Assembly (NCBI GenBank): GCA_036245525.1
Contig: BTPG01000004.1
Span: forward strand, 233,882,347-233,946,346
From: Semisulcospira habei
Taxonomy: Eukaryota; Mollusca; Gastropoda; Semisulcospiridae
DNA: 64,000 nt
Reading direction: 5' to 3'
Of this stretch, positions 46,045-56,802 are shown one piece after another. Below the pieces are notes generated by a model. It searched no databases and was not told where the DNA came from. It worked only from the letters and a program-made list of their open reading frames with translations. Made by a program: the position numbers and the translations under genes. Within the stretch, counting starts at the first letter, position 1. Each line of letters opens with the position of its first letter.

Positions 46045-47953
46045 ATCATCATCATCATCATCAGTCCCTTGCCCGAACTGGGCGTTGGGGGGACTGAAAG
46101 GCAGCAGCAACAGACAGTGCTCTCCACTGAGTTCTATTTTGGGCGGTGGCAAGCAAGTCTGGCATCTCGAGTTCGGTCCATTCTTTTATGTTTGCGACCC
46201 AACTCTTTCTCTGACGACCTCGCCGACGACTTCCTTCGAGAGTGCCTTGGAGGATAGTCTTGGACAAGGTGTTGTGTCGGGTCACGTGGCCAAACCAAGC
46301 AAGCTTGCGCCGTTTCACGGTTGCCAGAAGGGGTTCATGTGGGCCCACCAGGGAAGTGACGATGCTCCGTACATATTCGTTGGTCTTGTGCTCGCGGTAC
46401 GAGATGCGGAGCAACTTCCTCAGGCACTTGTTCTCAAAGGCCTGGATTTTCTTTTCTGAGTCTGCAAGCAGAGTCCAAGTCTCACAGCCGTAGAGTAGAA
46501 TAGACACTACGAGGGACTTGTAAAGCCTGTACTTGATGGTGAAGCTGATGGAGTTACTTCGCCATATCCTGTCCAGCCTGGCCATTGCGGATGTTGCTGT
46601 ACCTATCCTGATACGGATCTCTGCTATGCAACTACCGTCTTTGGACAGGGTGGCTCCCAAGTACTTGAAGCTATTGACCTCTTCTAGCTTCTGGCCGTTC
46701 ATGTGAATGTTGCTGCTGCTGTCGCTTGTGGTGTTGATCATCACTTTGCTTTTATCCGTACTGATCTCCATGCCATAAGACCCTGCGCTACTTGAAAGTT
46801 TGTCTGTCAGGTTTTGGAGCTCACTATTGCTGCCTGCCATGAGGTCAATGTCGTCTGCGAATCGAAGATTGCACAGGGATCTGCCACCAATAGAGATTGA
46901 AGTATGGTGGTCGTGGAGGGTTTCCTGCATGATCTTCTCCAGGAATATGTTGAAAAGGACAGGAGAGAGCAGGTATCCTTGACGGACACCGATCGTCGTC
47001 CTGAAGAACTCGCCTGACTGATTGTTAAGTAGAACCGCGCTGCAGGCGTTCTTGTAAAGCGCTTCTATCATTTGGATCAGTCCCTCCTCTATGTTGAACG
47101 ATCTCATGACTTGCCAGAGTCCGTCGTGCCAGACGCGATCAAATGCTTTCCTGAAATCAATGAAGTTGTGGTAGAGTTCGCGCTGATGCTGCAGATGTTT
47201 CTCGATCAGGACGCGGCAGTTGAAAATCTGCTCTACAGTGCTTCTTCCAACTCTGAAGCCAGCCTGTTCTTCTGCCAGCAGTTCCTCGGCGAAAGTTTTG
47301 AGGCGGTTGAGAATGATTCTAAGCATTACTTTGCTAGGGTGACTTATCAGACTGATAGTTCTGTAGTTCTGGCACTGTTTCAGGTTTCCTTTCTTGGGGA
47401 GCGGGATCACTAGAGACTGTGTCCATTCTACTTTCCATTTCTTTTGCTCCCAGATCTTTTGACAGAGTGTAGTGAGGACCTTCGTTGTTACTTCTCCTCC
47501 ATGTTTCAACAGTTCAGCAGGTACGTTGTCTACACCTGGAGACTTTCCTCCCTTCAGGCCGCGTACGGCTGCTTCCACCTCTTCAGCTAACACTGGCAGG
47601 TCTTCAGCCTTCCTGGCCCCAGCCTGGTTGTTTTGGAGGATGCTGGTGTCTGGCTCAGCCTTGTAGTTATACAAGTCTCGGCAGTACTCAGTCCATCTGT
47701 TTAGTACAGCAGTGTTTTCCGTAAGGAGTTGGCCGCTGCTGTCTTCGATGACTGTGGCTGTTCGCTGTTGAGTCTTGGTGAGGGTCCTTAGCGTTTCATA
47801 AGCCTTCTTGCTGTTGCCGTTTGCCATGCCCTCTTCCACGCTACAACACTGGTCTTCAATCCAATCTTCTTTGGCTTCTTTCATCCTCTTCCTGATCTTC
47901 TTGTTGACAAGTCTGTACTTGTTTGCTGATGTGAGGTCTTGGCCTCTCTTTTT
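46045..47953 (-). mobile_element. LINE nested inside the L2 element, 11-bp target duplication
   Basis: CTTCCAGGCTC lies at 46,034-46,044 and again at 47,954-47,964, and the outer LINE reads on without gap across it. The insert is minus-oriented with an ATG/GAT-repeat tail at 46,045-46,060. It is 1.9 kb, 5'-truncated, and starts inside the region between endonuclease and RT. Confidence 0.95.
46061..47953 (-). CDS. LINE reverse transcriptase ORF, 5'-truncated but uninterrupted
   Basis: About 630 open codons. RT motifs: VIPLPKKGNLKQCQNYRTIS, EEQAGFRVGRSTVEQIF, FIDFRKAFDRVWHDGLW (first catalytic Asp), GVRQGYLLSPVLFNIF, LRFADDIDLMAGS (the catalytic pair), SFKYLGATLSKDG, then YGCETWTLL, RRKLAWFGHVTRHN and GRQRKSWVANIKEW at the C-terminus. 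The style is that of 'endonuclease-reverse transcriptase' LINEs common in invertebrates; I leave the clade open (RTE-like is one option). No endonuclease domain, so not autonomous. The open frame suggests a recent insertion. Translation into the flanking L2 adds about 20 unrelated residues at the N-terminus. Confidence 0.85.
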   Translation of the reverse strand, partial: KKRGQDLTSANKYRLVNKKIRKRMKEAKEDWIEDQCCSVEEGMANGNSKKAYETLRTLTKTQQRTATVIEDSSGQLLTENTAVLNRWTEYCRDLYNYKAEPDTSILQNNQAGARKAEDLPVLAEEVEAAVRGLKGGKSPGVDNVPAELLKHGGEVTTKVLTTLCQKIWEQKKWKVEWTQSLVIPLPKKGNLKQCQNYRTISLISHPSKVMLRIILNRLKTFAEELLAEEQAGFRVGRSTVEQIFNCRVLIEKHLQHQRELYHNFIDFRKAFDRVWHDGLWQVMRSFNIEEGLIQMIEALYKNACSAVLLNNQSGEFFRTTIGVRQGYLLSPVLFNIFLEKIMQETLHDHHTSISIGGRSLCNLRFADDIDLMAGSNSELQNLTDKLSSSAGSYGMEISTDKSKVMINTTSDSSSNIHMNGQKLEEVNSFKYLGATLSKDGSCIAEIRIRIGTATSAMARLDRIWRSNSISFTIKYRLYKSLVVSILLYGCETWTLLADSEKKIQAFENKCLRKLLRISYREHKTNEYVRSIVTSLVGPHEPLLATVKRRKLAWFGHVTRHNTLSKTILQGTLEGSRRRGRQRKSWVANIKEWTELEMPDLLATAQNRTQWRALSVAAAFQSPQRPVRARD

Positions 47954-49016
47954 CTTCCAGGCTCGATTATTGCAATTCTGTACTGGCAGGTTTACCGGCA
48001 GATCAGATTTCACGCTTGCAGATGATTCAAAACAGTGCGGCGCGTCTCATCTTGAAGAAACGAAAGAGAGACCACGTTACGCCTCTACTGAAGCAGCTGC
48101 ACTGGCTGCCCGTCAAATTCCGTTGCCAGTACAAAATTGCAATTTTCGCCTATCGGCATTTTGACGGATCTCTCCCGCCGTACCTCTCTGCCAAGCTGTC
48201 TGCCTATCAGCCATCACGCACCCTCCGTTCCTCCAGTGAAAAGCTGTTAAAAATCCCGAAGCTCAACATGAAAACTGTCGGGGAGCGTTCTTTCACCTTT
48301 TTCGCCCCAAGTGTGTGGAACTCGCTGCCAACGGAAATGCGGAATCTGCCCACATTGTCACAGTTCAAGGCTCACTTAAAGACTTTTCTTTTTTGTCGGG
48401 CATTTAACACTTAGCTCATATTTAGCTAACTGTTGACTGACTGCCACCTATTCTGATCCCAGAGGAAGTGAATGTAAGGTGTGGGGAAGGGATGGGGTGG
48501 TTTAAAGTAGTGTATAATTGTGCGTGTGTGTCTGAGAGAGAAAGGGTGTGCTGTTGTGCATGCGCAGTGAGTCCAGTGTTTTCCTGGAGAACGGCGCTAT
48601 ACAAGAACTATGTATTATTAGTATTATTATTTAATACGCTAAAATAAACCTAAGACCATTTAGCAACACATATTCAATATCAAGAGCTACAGGCAGCGCA
48701 GACAGTAGGGAGAGTTTAAAAAAGGAAAATACAGGTGAATGGACCAAGGGTAAACAGAAACACATGCCCCAGAATAGAGGGGAAAACCCAACCTGTGGGG
48801 CTGGCCAGAGTGACCCTGGGAACTAAAAAGTAGTTAACCCCACCCAAGTCACCCACGGCAGACCAGGGAGGGGGTTGTTACTTGGCAAAAGGCAAAATGT
48901 TCATTATTGCGAAAAGCGAGAGTTCTATTGTTATACGATACAAAGCTTGCTTTTCTCAAAATTGGATATACTGGTTTTTGCCAAATAACGACTAGCAGAG
49001 CTGAAGATGCAACGGT

Positions 49017-49100
49017 CGTGATAGTTCAAGGATTGTGCCAAATCACCTTTGCGCCTTTTCAGGTGAAATCTAATCTGGCACTACCCTTGAACTGTCATAG
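49017..49100. repeat. Hairpin element, 'GATAGTTCAAGG' family (module A copy 2)
   Basis: Sister of 1,035-1,120. The CTGTCGGTAGCGC hairpin follows at 49,209-49,264 and TTTG repeats at 49,500-49,685. Confidence 0.65.
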
Positions 49101-49832
49101 CCGAGCGTAATCTTACAAATTTGACACACAGTCTTTATAGACGACTCCCATGTTTATATTTCTATATATCAAGAACATGTTTTTGTTATTGTTGTTTTTT
49201 ACCCTTTGTCTGTCGGTAGCGCTTTTCCTGCAGGAATCATCGCGACACAAAGCGTTACCGACAGCCTCAGGATTTGTGTTGTTACTTTCAAGATCACTAT
49301 TATTATTCTATTATTGATCACCAGCAGGTGCATATAAAGGAGGGGGGACTTGGGCGTGTTGGGTTAGGGGTGGGGGGGGGGGGGGTGACGACGAGTGGTT
49401 GTGAACAAAGACAATGAATAATGTCATTATTTTTACACTTTACACGATAACCCAAAGTGCCTGACACGTGTCAAGCATTCTGAACTTCATTTATTTCTCT
49501 TGGTGTTGTTGTTGTTTGTTTGTTGTGGTTGTTTGTTTGTTTGTTTGTTTGGCTGTTGTTTTTGTCTGTTTGTTTGTTTGTTTGTTTGTTTGTTAGGCTG
49601 TTGTTTTTGTTTGTTTGTTTGTTTGTTTGTTTGTTTGTTTGGCTGTTGTTTTTGTTTGTTGTTTGTTTTTATTTGTTTGTTTTTGTGTGTTAATGTTGGT
49701 GTGATCCAGAAATAGGAGGAACCACTGTGGAACCCCCAGGACCCGCCTGTAATAATTACCGTTGCTGTTGCTGTAAACAGTTTGAAGTTCGTCTCAATGT
49801 CAGACTGTGTACTCTATTTGTATAACATTATA

Positions 49833-50384
49833 GGTCGTTTGACATCGGAGCGCACAACATTTTCCGCAAAAATCTCCGCAAAGAAACACTATTTCTATGC
49901 CAATCTTAGAACAAATATCATTCCGTGCTTGTTGACCTAATGCGATTTACTTTTAAGAAACTCGAACAGTGTGTCAGTTTTGCTGTAATGTCATAAACAT
50001 TCGGAATTGTTATTTTCAATGACTGATTTAACATCCCTAAATGTGCCCCAGGTACATTTAAATCCAGTATAAGAAAGATCCATTTTCACTTTCATTGGTC
50101 AAGTTTTCAAACCTGAAACAGCGCAGGCGTACACAAAGTCTGCATGCTTGACCTCGACATTGAAATCTGCCGGGGCTCTATTTAGGGTATTGAAAGTAGC
50201 ATATTCAACTCACCAATTTTTTACGACTCCAGAGCAAAATCGACAAATCATAGGAGTTCATTAAAAAATATTCCATATTAGGTCAGCTGGCACTAAATGA
50301 TATTTGTTCTTAAAGTGGTACAGAAAAGTCTTTCTTTGCGGAGATAGTTGGCATAAACGTTGTGCGCTCCGATGTCAAACGGCC
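49833..50384. mobile_element. TIR DNA element, copy 2 (single 44-bp unit)
   Basis: TATAGGTCGTTTGACATCGG at the left and, inverted, TATAGGCCGTTTGACATCGG at the right. 552 bp with no tandem array. This is the cleanest view of the element ends. 50,390-50,910 holds no gene. Confidence 0.8.
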
Positions 50385-51121
50385 TATACCAGTTTCCACT
50401 GTGTCAATAGTAACACTGTCAGGAAGAGAGTTGCTTCCCTTCCATCACATTGCCCATGAATCCAAGGACCCGTAAGCAAGCAGTGTCTTTATCTTAGCTT
50501 AGTTTAGCTTAGATTAGATTAGCTTAGATTATCTTATTTTTTAGAACAAAACATTTTCACACAAGGCATCACACATTCTGTGAAGAAGTCGATCCCAACT
50601 GCTCTTTATATTCTCTTTATTTATGTGTACACCCAAACCCAGATAGACCCATTCATTCACTTTCACTATGTCTGATATCTAACCATCACTAATACTAAAA
50701 GTAAGATGAACTGCTTTTGTTTAAAATTATTTTGTTGTATATTTTGCTGCGTTGCATTTTTTAGAAAATTGTAGCTATTAATCTTACAAACAGGGACATT
50801 GTTGTCTTCGCCAATACAATGCTGTTGTACCGGTGGCTGCTTGCACTGGGGGTGTGGGGGGTTAACGTGTATGGCTAGACATACTTTATATTTAACACGC
50901 TAAATATGTATACTAATAGTCAAAACTTAAGGGCCACTTTTTATCGCAGACGCACCGACAACACCACACAAATAATGTAACAATACTTGGATCAGTAGTT
51001 TGCTAATTTATTCAGTAACAATTTCATTTAAGTTTTGAGTAAATCAAGCAATTGTAACAACAGCAGTACGTTGGAATGTTCACCCACTCCTCATATGAAA
51101 AGTCACATAAGACTTGTCCAG

Positions 51122-52150
51122 TCAGTAGCGAATGTGCCCACCGTTGGAAGCCAAGCATTTAATGCAGCGTTGACGCATGGAGTTCACCAGGGTTCGGATA
51201 ATATGTTGTGGGATCGCTTCCCACTCTTGATGCAGGAACTGAGTCAGCTGGGGGACGCCTTGAGGTGGGGCTGGTTGCTGACTACACATTGCCCCAGCAC
51301 GTCCCAGAGGTGCTCGATGAGAGCCAGATCAAGTTAACGAGCTGGTCACTCCATCCTCATGATGCCCCGTTGCTCAAGGTACTCATCCACCACACGGGCC
51401 CGATGAGGTCGAGCGTTGTCGTCCTGCAGAACAGCATTGTCACCTATGGCTTGGAGAGCTGGCTGGATGAGGGGCTGCACAATCTCGTCCCGATAGCGCA
51501 GTCCATTCAGGGTGCCTCGGATGACGTGGAGGGGGGGTCTTGCCTTCCCTGCTGAAGCCTGCCCAGACCATAACTGAGCCTCCTCCGTAGCGATCCACCT
51601 CTTGGATGCATCCATCAGTGAATCGCTCGCCCTGGCGTCTCCAGACCATCACCCTGCCGTCGTTGAAGGACACGGTGAACCGTGACTCATCAGTAAACAG
51701 AACCTGAGTCCACTGGAGTCTGTTCCACCTCACATGTTGACAACACCAGGCAACCCGGGTTCTGCGATGAGCTGGAATGAGGGGTATTCTCACTGTTGCT
51801 CTGCATGAAGCCAGGCCAATTTCGTGCAGACGTCGGCAGACTGTGCTTCTGCTGGCGTTAACGTTTGCAGCTTGCATCAGTTGACGTCGCAGAGTGGTTG
51901 TCATGACAGTTCGGTCGGGCAGAGCCGCCACACAGAGATATCTGTCCTCCCTTCTGCTGGTGCAGCGCGGGCGTCCTGAGCAGGGTCGTCGTTCTGCCCA
52001 TCCAGTTTCTTGGAATCGTGCCAGCAGCCTCTGGATCACTGAATGGGACACCCCAAAACGTCTCCCAACTTCTCGTCCGGAAATTCCATCCTGCAGCCAT
52101 GCTGGCGCCCGGCCTTGATCTACTGGCGTTAGGCTTCGTTGTGGTGGCAT
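51122..52150 (-). pseudogene. Tc1-family transposase remnant, copy 2
   Basis: Better preserved than the sister. It is open from MPPQRSLTPVDQGRAP at 52,150 through the DNA-binding region, VLFTDESRF and VDRYGGGSVMVWAGFSREGK, until a G-run slip near 51,530-51,540 shifts the frame. The second frame carries LQDDNARPHRARVVDEYLEQ. A further small deletion near 51,330-51,345 disrupts the region before the catalytic Glu (IEHLWD). Residue spacing is otherwise that of DD34E Tc1 transposases. Non-functional. Confidence 0.85.
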
Positions 52151-52235
52151 GGTTAGGAAAGTGACAATTATGCCCCTACTGTACCGGTATTTGTAGCGAA
52201 ACAGAAGTGCTCAGTGTTCACGACTGACTCCTTTA

Positions 52236-52746
52236 CTCTTCGACGCACGCAGTCTGAAGAAACTTGCCTCTATGAAACGCACAGCAGCGCACCCCCTAAA
52301 CGCACGGCAAAATCTGTGGAGCAGGCGTGAGCTAAAACACTCAAAATTCCATTTCCCAATACTGCTTTCTGGACCCTTCCAGCTATAATGTACTTCTTCT
52401 ACTAAAGCTGAACTGGTTCCATTCACCTTCCTCCGAAAATAAATGAAAGGCACAGAGCTACATAGGGGACATTTAGCATACTAAATACAAGAAACATTTA
52501 GTTTTGCATTCCCCAAGTATCACTCATGGCCACAGGAAGCATGTCTCTCTAACCAATTACCCCCAGGATATGACTCCTTACAAGGTTGATAACATCTTGA
52601 CACTGGTTTCGTAGGAAAAATACCAGAAATACTATAAGAAAGGGGTTGTATGGTACTAGGCAAACTTATTTGCCTTTGTGCCCTAATTAGAGGGCTACAA
52701 AATTTGACTCAGTGAGCTTGAAGGTTGTGCGCCGTGCGCGGAAGAG
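52236..52746. mobile_element. 511-bp MITE with TTA target duplication inside the Tc1 element
   Basis: Starts CTCTTCGACGCACGCAG and ends, inverted, CTCTTCCGCGCACGGCG, flanked by TTA on both sides (52,233-52,235 and 52,747-52,749). The sister has a single TTA at 4,504-4,506. A 3-bp TTA target suggests a PIF/Harbinger-type element. No ORF of note. Confidence 0.85.
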
Positions 52747-53299
52747 TTAGCAGGTGCATCACGACTTCAGCGAGTTTTTTCCACCTGCCTGCCTTTGGTA
52801 CGCTTGCCAATATTGCACAGCTTTTTACAAAAACTGACGATGTTTCAAGTGCATTTGCCACGTTCGTGGAAATTGATAAATTTGTTGTCTATTGTTCCCT
52901 GTACAGAAGACTGTCTAAGGTCAACTTTTAACCCATTTCGATCGAAAGAACATTGTATTTTATTACGTACTTGCGACGATAAACAATGACACAAAAAGTG
53001 GGGTGGCCCTTAAGTTTTGATCATTATTATATATCTGTACACATATATCATATATATATATACAGTACACATATGTACTCATATATTGAATGTGGCCCTT
53101 ATGTTGTGCTGCACACACAGTTTAAACCATACAATGACTCGTGTAAGGTAATATGTACTGTATCAAGAGTTAGTATGGCTTATGTTACTTATCTTTCACA
53201 AACTGTTTCTGGTGCTGAGGGCCAGCTTCACACTGGTTGTCTGCCTACCGCTGTGATGGTAGCGAATGGAGGGAGACAACCAGTGGGGGTCAGCTGTCG

Positions 53300-53402
53300 A
53301 CCCGATCACGACCGAGCCTTTACCAGGCTGATTGATGTGAGTGCATGAGGCTCAGCCCCGTGACTAACAACACTCAGGCTGATGAAGGCTCGGTGATCGG
53401 GC
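53300..53402. repeat. Imperfect hairpin (module A copy 2)
   Basis: Sister of 5,042-5,142, nearly unchanged. Confidence 0.5.
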
Positions 53403-53463
53403 CCAAAGATCGCCCTCATCAACAGAAACGGTTTTTGCAAGGGGCATAACTTGTACTCGATAT

Positions 53464-55900
53464 AATAATAATAATAATAATAATGAGTATTTATATAGCG
53501 CTTAATCTTACTCAAAAGCTCTAAGCGCTTTACAATCTGTACACAAAAATAAAAATACAATGACATATGCACATAACAAACAAAGCACAATGCTCGAACA
53601 CACCACTTTTACAATAAACTAAACAACAATACATACATAATAATTTATATTCTAATTAACATTCAGTCTAAACAAGGAGGATTGCAGAACTACAACTAAG
53701 GCATCAAACACTGGCAGTTATTCAAAGTAAAGCTTGAAGAGGTGAGTTTTCAACGACCTCTTGAAGTCAGAGATAGACTCACTGTTTCTGACCTCAAGAG
53801 GAAGTGTATTCCATAACACTGGGGCTTGATAAACAAAAGTGCGCTGACCAAATGTTTCAGTTTGGACAGAAGGTACACACAACTTCCGTTTATCAGAAGA
53901 GGAGCGGAGCTCACGAGAGGGTGTATACACATGCAGCAAAGAGGACAAGTATTCTGGGCTGGTGCCTGAAAGGCAGTTAAAACAGATTGACATAACTTTG
54001 TATTGAATACGTGAGGACACAGGTAGCCAGTGAAGGGACTTCAAGATGGGTGTGACATGCTCAGTCTTACGGACTCTCACAACAAGCCGGGCTGCATTGT
54101 TCTGAATTTTTTGGAGGCGATCAATGAGATACTGAGGGCAGCCACAAAGCAAAGAGTTACAATAATCTAGCTTGGACAGCACAAATGCACAAACTAGTGT
54201 TTTAGTGGCTTCCACGGTCAGCAGGTGACGAACTGAACTAATACGACGAAGTTCCAGATAAGCGGATCTACACACTGCACTGACATGCTGTGACATAGAT
54301 AACTCGCTGTCAAGTGTAACACCCAGGTTTCTCACACTCGCAGAGAAGCCAATGAGTGTTCCATCCACAGACAATGATGACGGTAAAGGCAGGGACGAAG
54401 ATAATCTTGGATTAGCTACCAACATTGCTTCAGTTTTGCCATCATTTAACATCAGTTTGTTGGTGGTCATCCATGATTTGACATGGTCAATGCACTGGCT
54501 TATACTTTGGATGGCATTCACAGCTCGCTCGACAGTATCACTTTTGTACATCTGCGTATCATCTGCAAATGCATGATGGGAAATGGAGCGACTACAAATC
54601 AGGTCGGACAGGGGCTGAACATACAGTAAGAACAATACAGGTCCTAGGACCGAGCCCTGGGGTACACCAAACCGAAGAGGTGATGGCTCAGAACGACAGC
54701 CGTCGACAGAAACAATCTCGGATCGTTCAGTCAGGTATGAACTAAACCATGCCAAGACTGTGCCTTCAATGCCAAATACAGATTGAAGACGGCACAGCAA
54801 AATTTCATGATCAATAGTGTCGAACGCACTGGACAGGTCCAGCAAAGCAAGGACTGTGATCTTACGCTCATCCAAAGCACAAAGCAGGTCATTGAATATC
54901 TTCAGCAAAGCTGTTTCAGTGCTACGATGGGGACGATATGTAGACTGGAATACACTGAACAGACTATTAGAGTTGACATGCTTTAAAGTTTGGGCAAGGA
55001 CAATTTTCTCAAGGATCTTTGATAGAAATGTAAGATTGGAAACTGGGCGATAGTTTTTCAGTACATTTGGGTCTAAAGATGGTTTCTTCAATAGGGGTTT
55101 CACAAGTGCAGTCTTGAAGCTTTCAGGAAAAATACCAGTGGAGAGAGAGTTGTTGATGACTTGTGCAATGGCAGGCAACACTTCATCCAGGCACTCGTAC
55201 AAAAAGGGAGTGGGTATGGGGTCTAACTCACAAGTTTTGGGGGCAGTGTTTGTGATCACTTTTCTGACCTCATCCTCTAGCACAGGTTCGAAGGCTGAGA
55301 GAGGTTCTCCACTAAAGCGTTTTTCGGTGAACAAAACTGAAGTGGGCATGAGATCCAGAGAATCACGAATTTCGCGGACCTTATCAACGAAGTAATCTGC
55401 AAAAAGCTGAGGCAGCTGGCACGGGGGAAATGTAGTGGGAAGAGGTGATGGAGTCTTCTTCACCATAAGCTTATTGGTCACATTATACAACTCTTTGCTT
55501 GTTGTGCACTCACTGATCTTCCTGTTGTAAAACGAAGATTTTGCTCCATAAACAATCTCATTTACATGCTTCTTAGAACATGTGTATATCTGCTTGTGAA
55601 CAGTCAACCTAGTTGAGCACCACATTCTCTCAGCTTGGCGCCGCATCTGCTTAGCCGAACGCAGCTCTTTGCTCACAAACCTATACCACGGGCTGATTCT
55701 ATGAGCTGACTTTTTACGCTTTGAAGATGGTGCATGATTGTCTAAGACAGTGCGTAAACATGAATCAAACTCCTCGGCACTAGGACTAGGATGGTGAGAC
55801 AGTGACTGAACGAGGTCAGCCTTGAAGGCTAGTCTGTCAATGGCACGAACATTGCGCACTATGGTAAGCATAGGCACTGGAGGTGGGACTATGGCCCTCA
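53464..55900 (-). mobile_element. L2/CR1-like LINE, 5'-truncated, recent
   Basis: Absent from module A copy 1, where CTTGTACTGGATATCTGCAT is uninterrupted at about 5,190. GATAT is duplicated at 53,459-53,463 and 55,901-55,905. On the minus strand the element ends with GTAAAGCGCTTAGAGCTTTT, AAGCGCTATATAAATACTC and an (ATT)n tail. It contains one long ORF. About 22 bp of unmatched sequence (AGCAGAAGCGAAGAACGAAC) follows the right target copy. Confidence 0.9.
53718..55877 (-). CDS. L2/CR1-like LINE reverse transcriptase, 719 codons, uninterrupted
   Basis: The frame continues upstream of the ATG to the 5' truncation point, so the true protein was longer. It contains the RT domain: LVKPLLKKPSLDPNVLKNYR, FQSTYRPHRSTETALLKIFN, LLDLSSAFDTIDHEIL, FGVPQGSVLGPVLFLLYVQP and HHAFADDTQMY (catalytic ADD). 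The C-terminal domain follows: LDYCNSLLCGCPQYLIDRLQ, NNAARLVVRVRKTEHVTPIL, LHWLPVSSRIQYKV, PVLWNTLPLEVRNSESISDF. The apurinic endonuclease domain is missing. The catalytic residues and the open frame imply little time since insertion. Confidence 0.9.
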   Translation of the reverse strand: MPMLTIVRNVRAIDRLAFKADLVQSLSHHPSPSAEEFDSCLRTVLDNHAPSSKRKKSAHRISPWYRFVSKELRSAKQMRRQAERMWCSTRLTVHKQIYTCSKKHVNEIVYGAKSSFYNRKISECTTSKELYNVTNKLMVKKTPSPLPTTFPPCQLPQLFADYFVDKVREIRDSLDLMPTSVLFTEKRFSGEPLSAFEPVLEDEVRKVITNTAPKTCELDPIPTPFLYECLDEVLPAIAQVINNSLSTGIFPESFKTALVKPLLKKPSLDPNVLKNYRPVSNLTFLSKILEKIVLAQTLKHVNSNSLFSVFQSTYRPHRSTETALLKIFNDLLCALDERKITVLALLDLSSAFDTIDHEILLCRLQSVFGIEGTVLAWFSSYLTERSEIVSVDGCRSEPSPLRFGVPQGSVLGPVLFLLYVQPLSDLICSRSISHHAFADDTQMYKSDTVERAVNAIQSISQCIDHVKSWMTTNKLMLNDGKTEAMLVANPRLSSSLPLPSSLSVDGTLIGFSASVRNLGVTLDSELSMSQHVSAVCRSAYLELRRISSVRHLLTVEATKTLVCAFVLSKLDYCNSLLCGCPQYLIDRLQKIQNNAARLVVRVRKTEHVTPILKSLHWLPVSSRIQYKVMSICFNCLSGTSPEYLSSLLHVYTPSRELRSSSDKRKLCVPSVQTETFGQRTFVYQAPVLWNTLPLEVRNSESISDFKRSLKTHLFKLYFE

Positions 55901-56260
55901 GATATCTGCATAGCAGAAGCGAAGAACGAACATGCTACTGACTATACACTATTTTTACTACGAAAGCGTACAATTGTGATGGTTTGTGAATTTGGACATT
56001 GCGGCTGCATGCTCACGATGATGTATGTCTGTTGCTGCTGGGCTGTGTTTGCTTGATGCCGGCAGTGCACGTTACGTGCAGAATACAAACTAAATGTTGA
56101 GTAGTATTATTGATGCAGTTGTGGTTACAGTGTTGACATTTCATGTACAATGGTAACCTGATTGGTTAATAGGTTTTCTAATTGTGTTCTATGACATTGT
56201 GAAACAAGACTTCAATGTATTTTTATGTTGTTTCTTTTTGGCACACAGAACACAGATATG

Positions 56261-56694
56261 CAGGGGCGGATCAGTTACCTCCGGGGGAGGAGGGGGGGGG
56301 GGAAGGGTCGAACTTTTTGTTTGAAACCTTCAACCTGATACAAAAGGCCTCCCCGACGCTAGACTATGCTTCCAGCGGCCGAAAAATCGAAAGGCGGAGG
56401 GGAGACAAAGGGGGGGGGGGGGGGGGGGGCGGGGGGGGGGCGGGGGCCGGGGGGGGGGGGAGAGAGAGAGACAGAGAGACAGAGACAGAGAAGTCGGTTG
56501 GCGCAGGCGTGTTAACACTCTCACCATTCGTCAAAATATCAAACAACGGTGTAATGGGCGGGGGTGGGGTGGAGGGAGGTCCAAACACCCCAAAAAGGGA
56601 CTTTGTTATAGCATTTTAAAGAATTTCGGGTCGGGGGGGGGGGGGGGGGGTCCGGAACCCCTTAACCCCCCCCCCCCTTCTAGATCCGTCCCCG
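56261..56694. mobile_element. hAT-like MITE with G-rich interior, copy 2
   Basis: Sister of 5,537-5,954 with the same ATATG flanks. Poly-G tracts are longer, and the GA tract became GACAGA-rich (56,460-56,490). Confidence 0.75.
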
Positions 56695-56704
56695 ATATGA
56701 AGAA

Positions 56705-56802
56705 GTCCGGCAAGAGGCATAGATCCTCATGAACCCTCGCATGAGGATCTTTGTCTCTTGAATTCGGATTTTTTCGCTGTGCTCCAGCTATGATGGGGTT
56801 AA
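56705..56802. mobile_element. Palindromic TTAA-MITE fragment (module A copy 2)
   Basis: Sister of 5,965-6,062; same missing left half. Confidence 0.7.

Larger units (their letters stand above)
45745..48414 (+). pseudogene. L2/CR1-like RT C-terminal region, split by LINE insertion
   Basis: The left part (to 46,044) encodes WMTSNKLKLNTDKTEVMPAG, KYLGVKIDSTLSRHDH and ends at AFITSRL. The right part (47,965-48,414) continues in frame with DYCNSVLAGL, NSAARLILKKRKRDHVTPLL, LHWLPVKFRCQYKI, TLRSSSEKLL and WNSLPTEMRNLPTLSQFKAH, ending in a stop. The motifs match the conserved C-terminus of L2/CR1-type LINEs. It lacks endonuclease and most of the RT because of 5' truncation. Confidence 0.85.
45717..48631 (+). 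mobile_element. L2/CR1-like LINE, 5'-truncated, itself interrupted
   Basis: Inserted in module A copy 2 with flanking TAATA (45,712-45,716 and 48,632-48,636). The empty site is in copy 1 at about 651. It comprises the RT C-terminal portion, a 3' UTR and a tail GGCGCTATACAAGAACTATG + TATTATTAGTATTATTATT. Another LINE sits inside it at 46,045-47,953. Confidence 0.85.
50913..53026 (-). mobile_element. Tc1-like DNA transposon, defective copy 2, with nested MITE
   Basis: Left end CTAATAGTCAAAACTTAAGG and right end inverted (TAATGATCAAAACTTAAGGG), TA flanks. It is longer than copy 1 because of the insertion at 52,236-52,746. Confidence 0.85.

Noticed and set aside
53718..55877. A retroviral pol gene
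   Set aside because: No LTRs, protease, RNase H or integrase; ADD context and C-terminal motifs are those of L2/CR1-type LINEs, and the element has an ATT tail.
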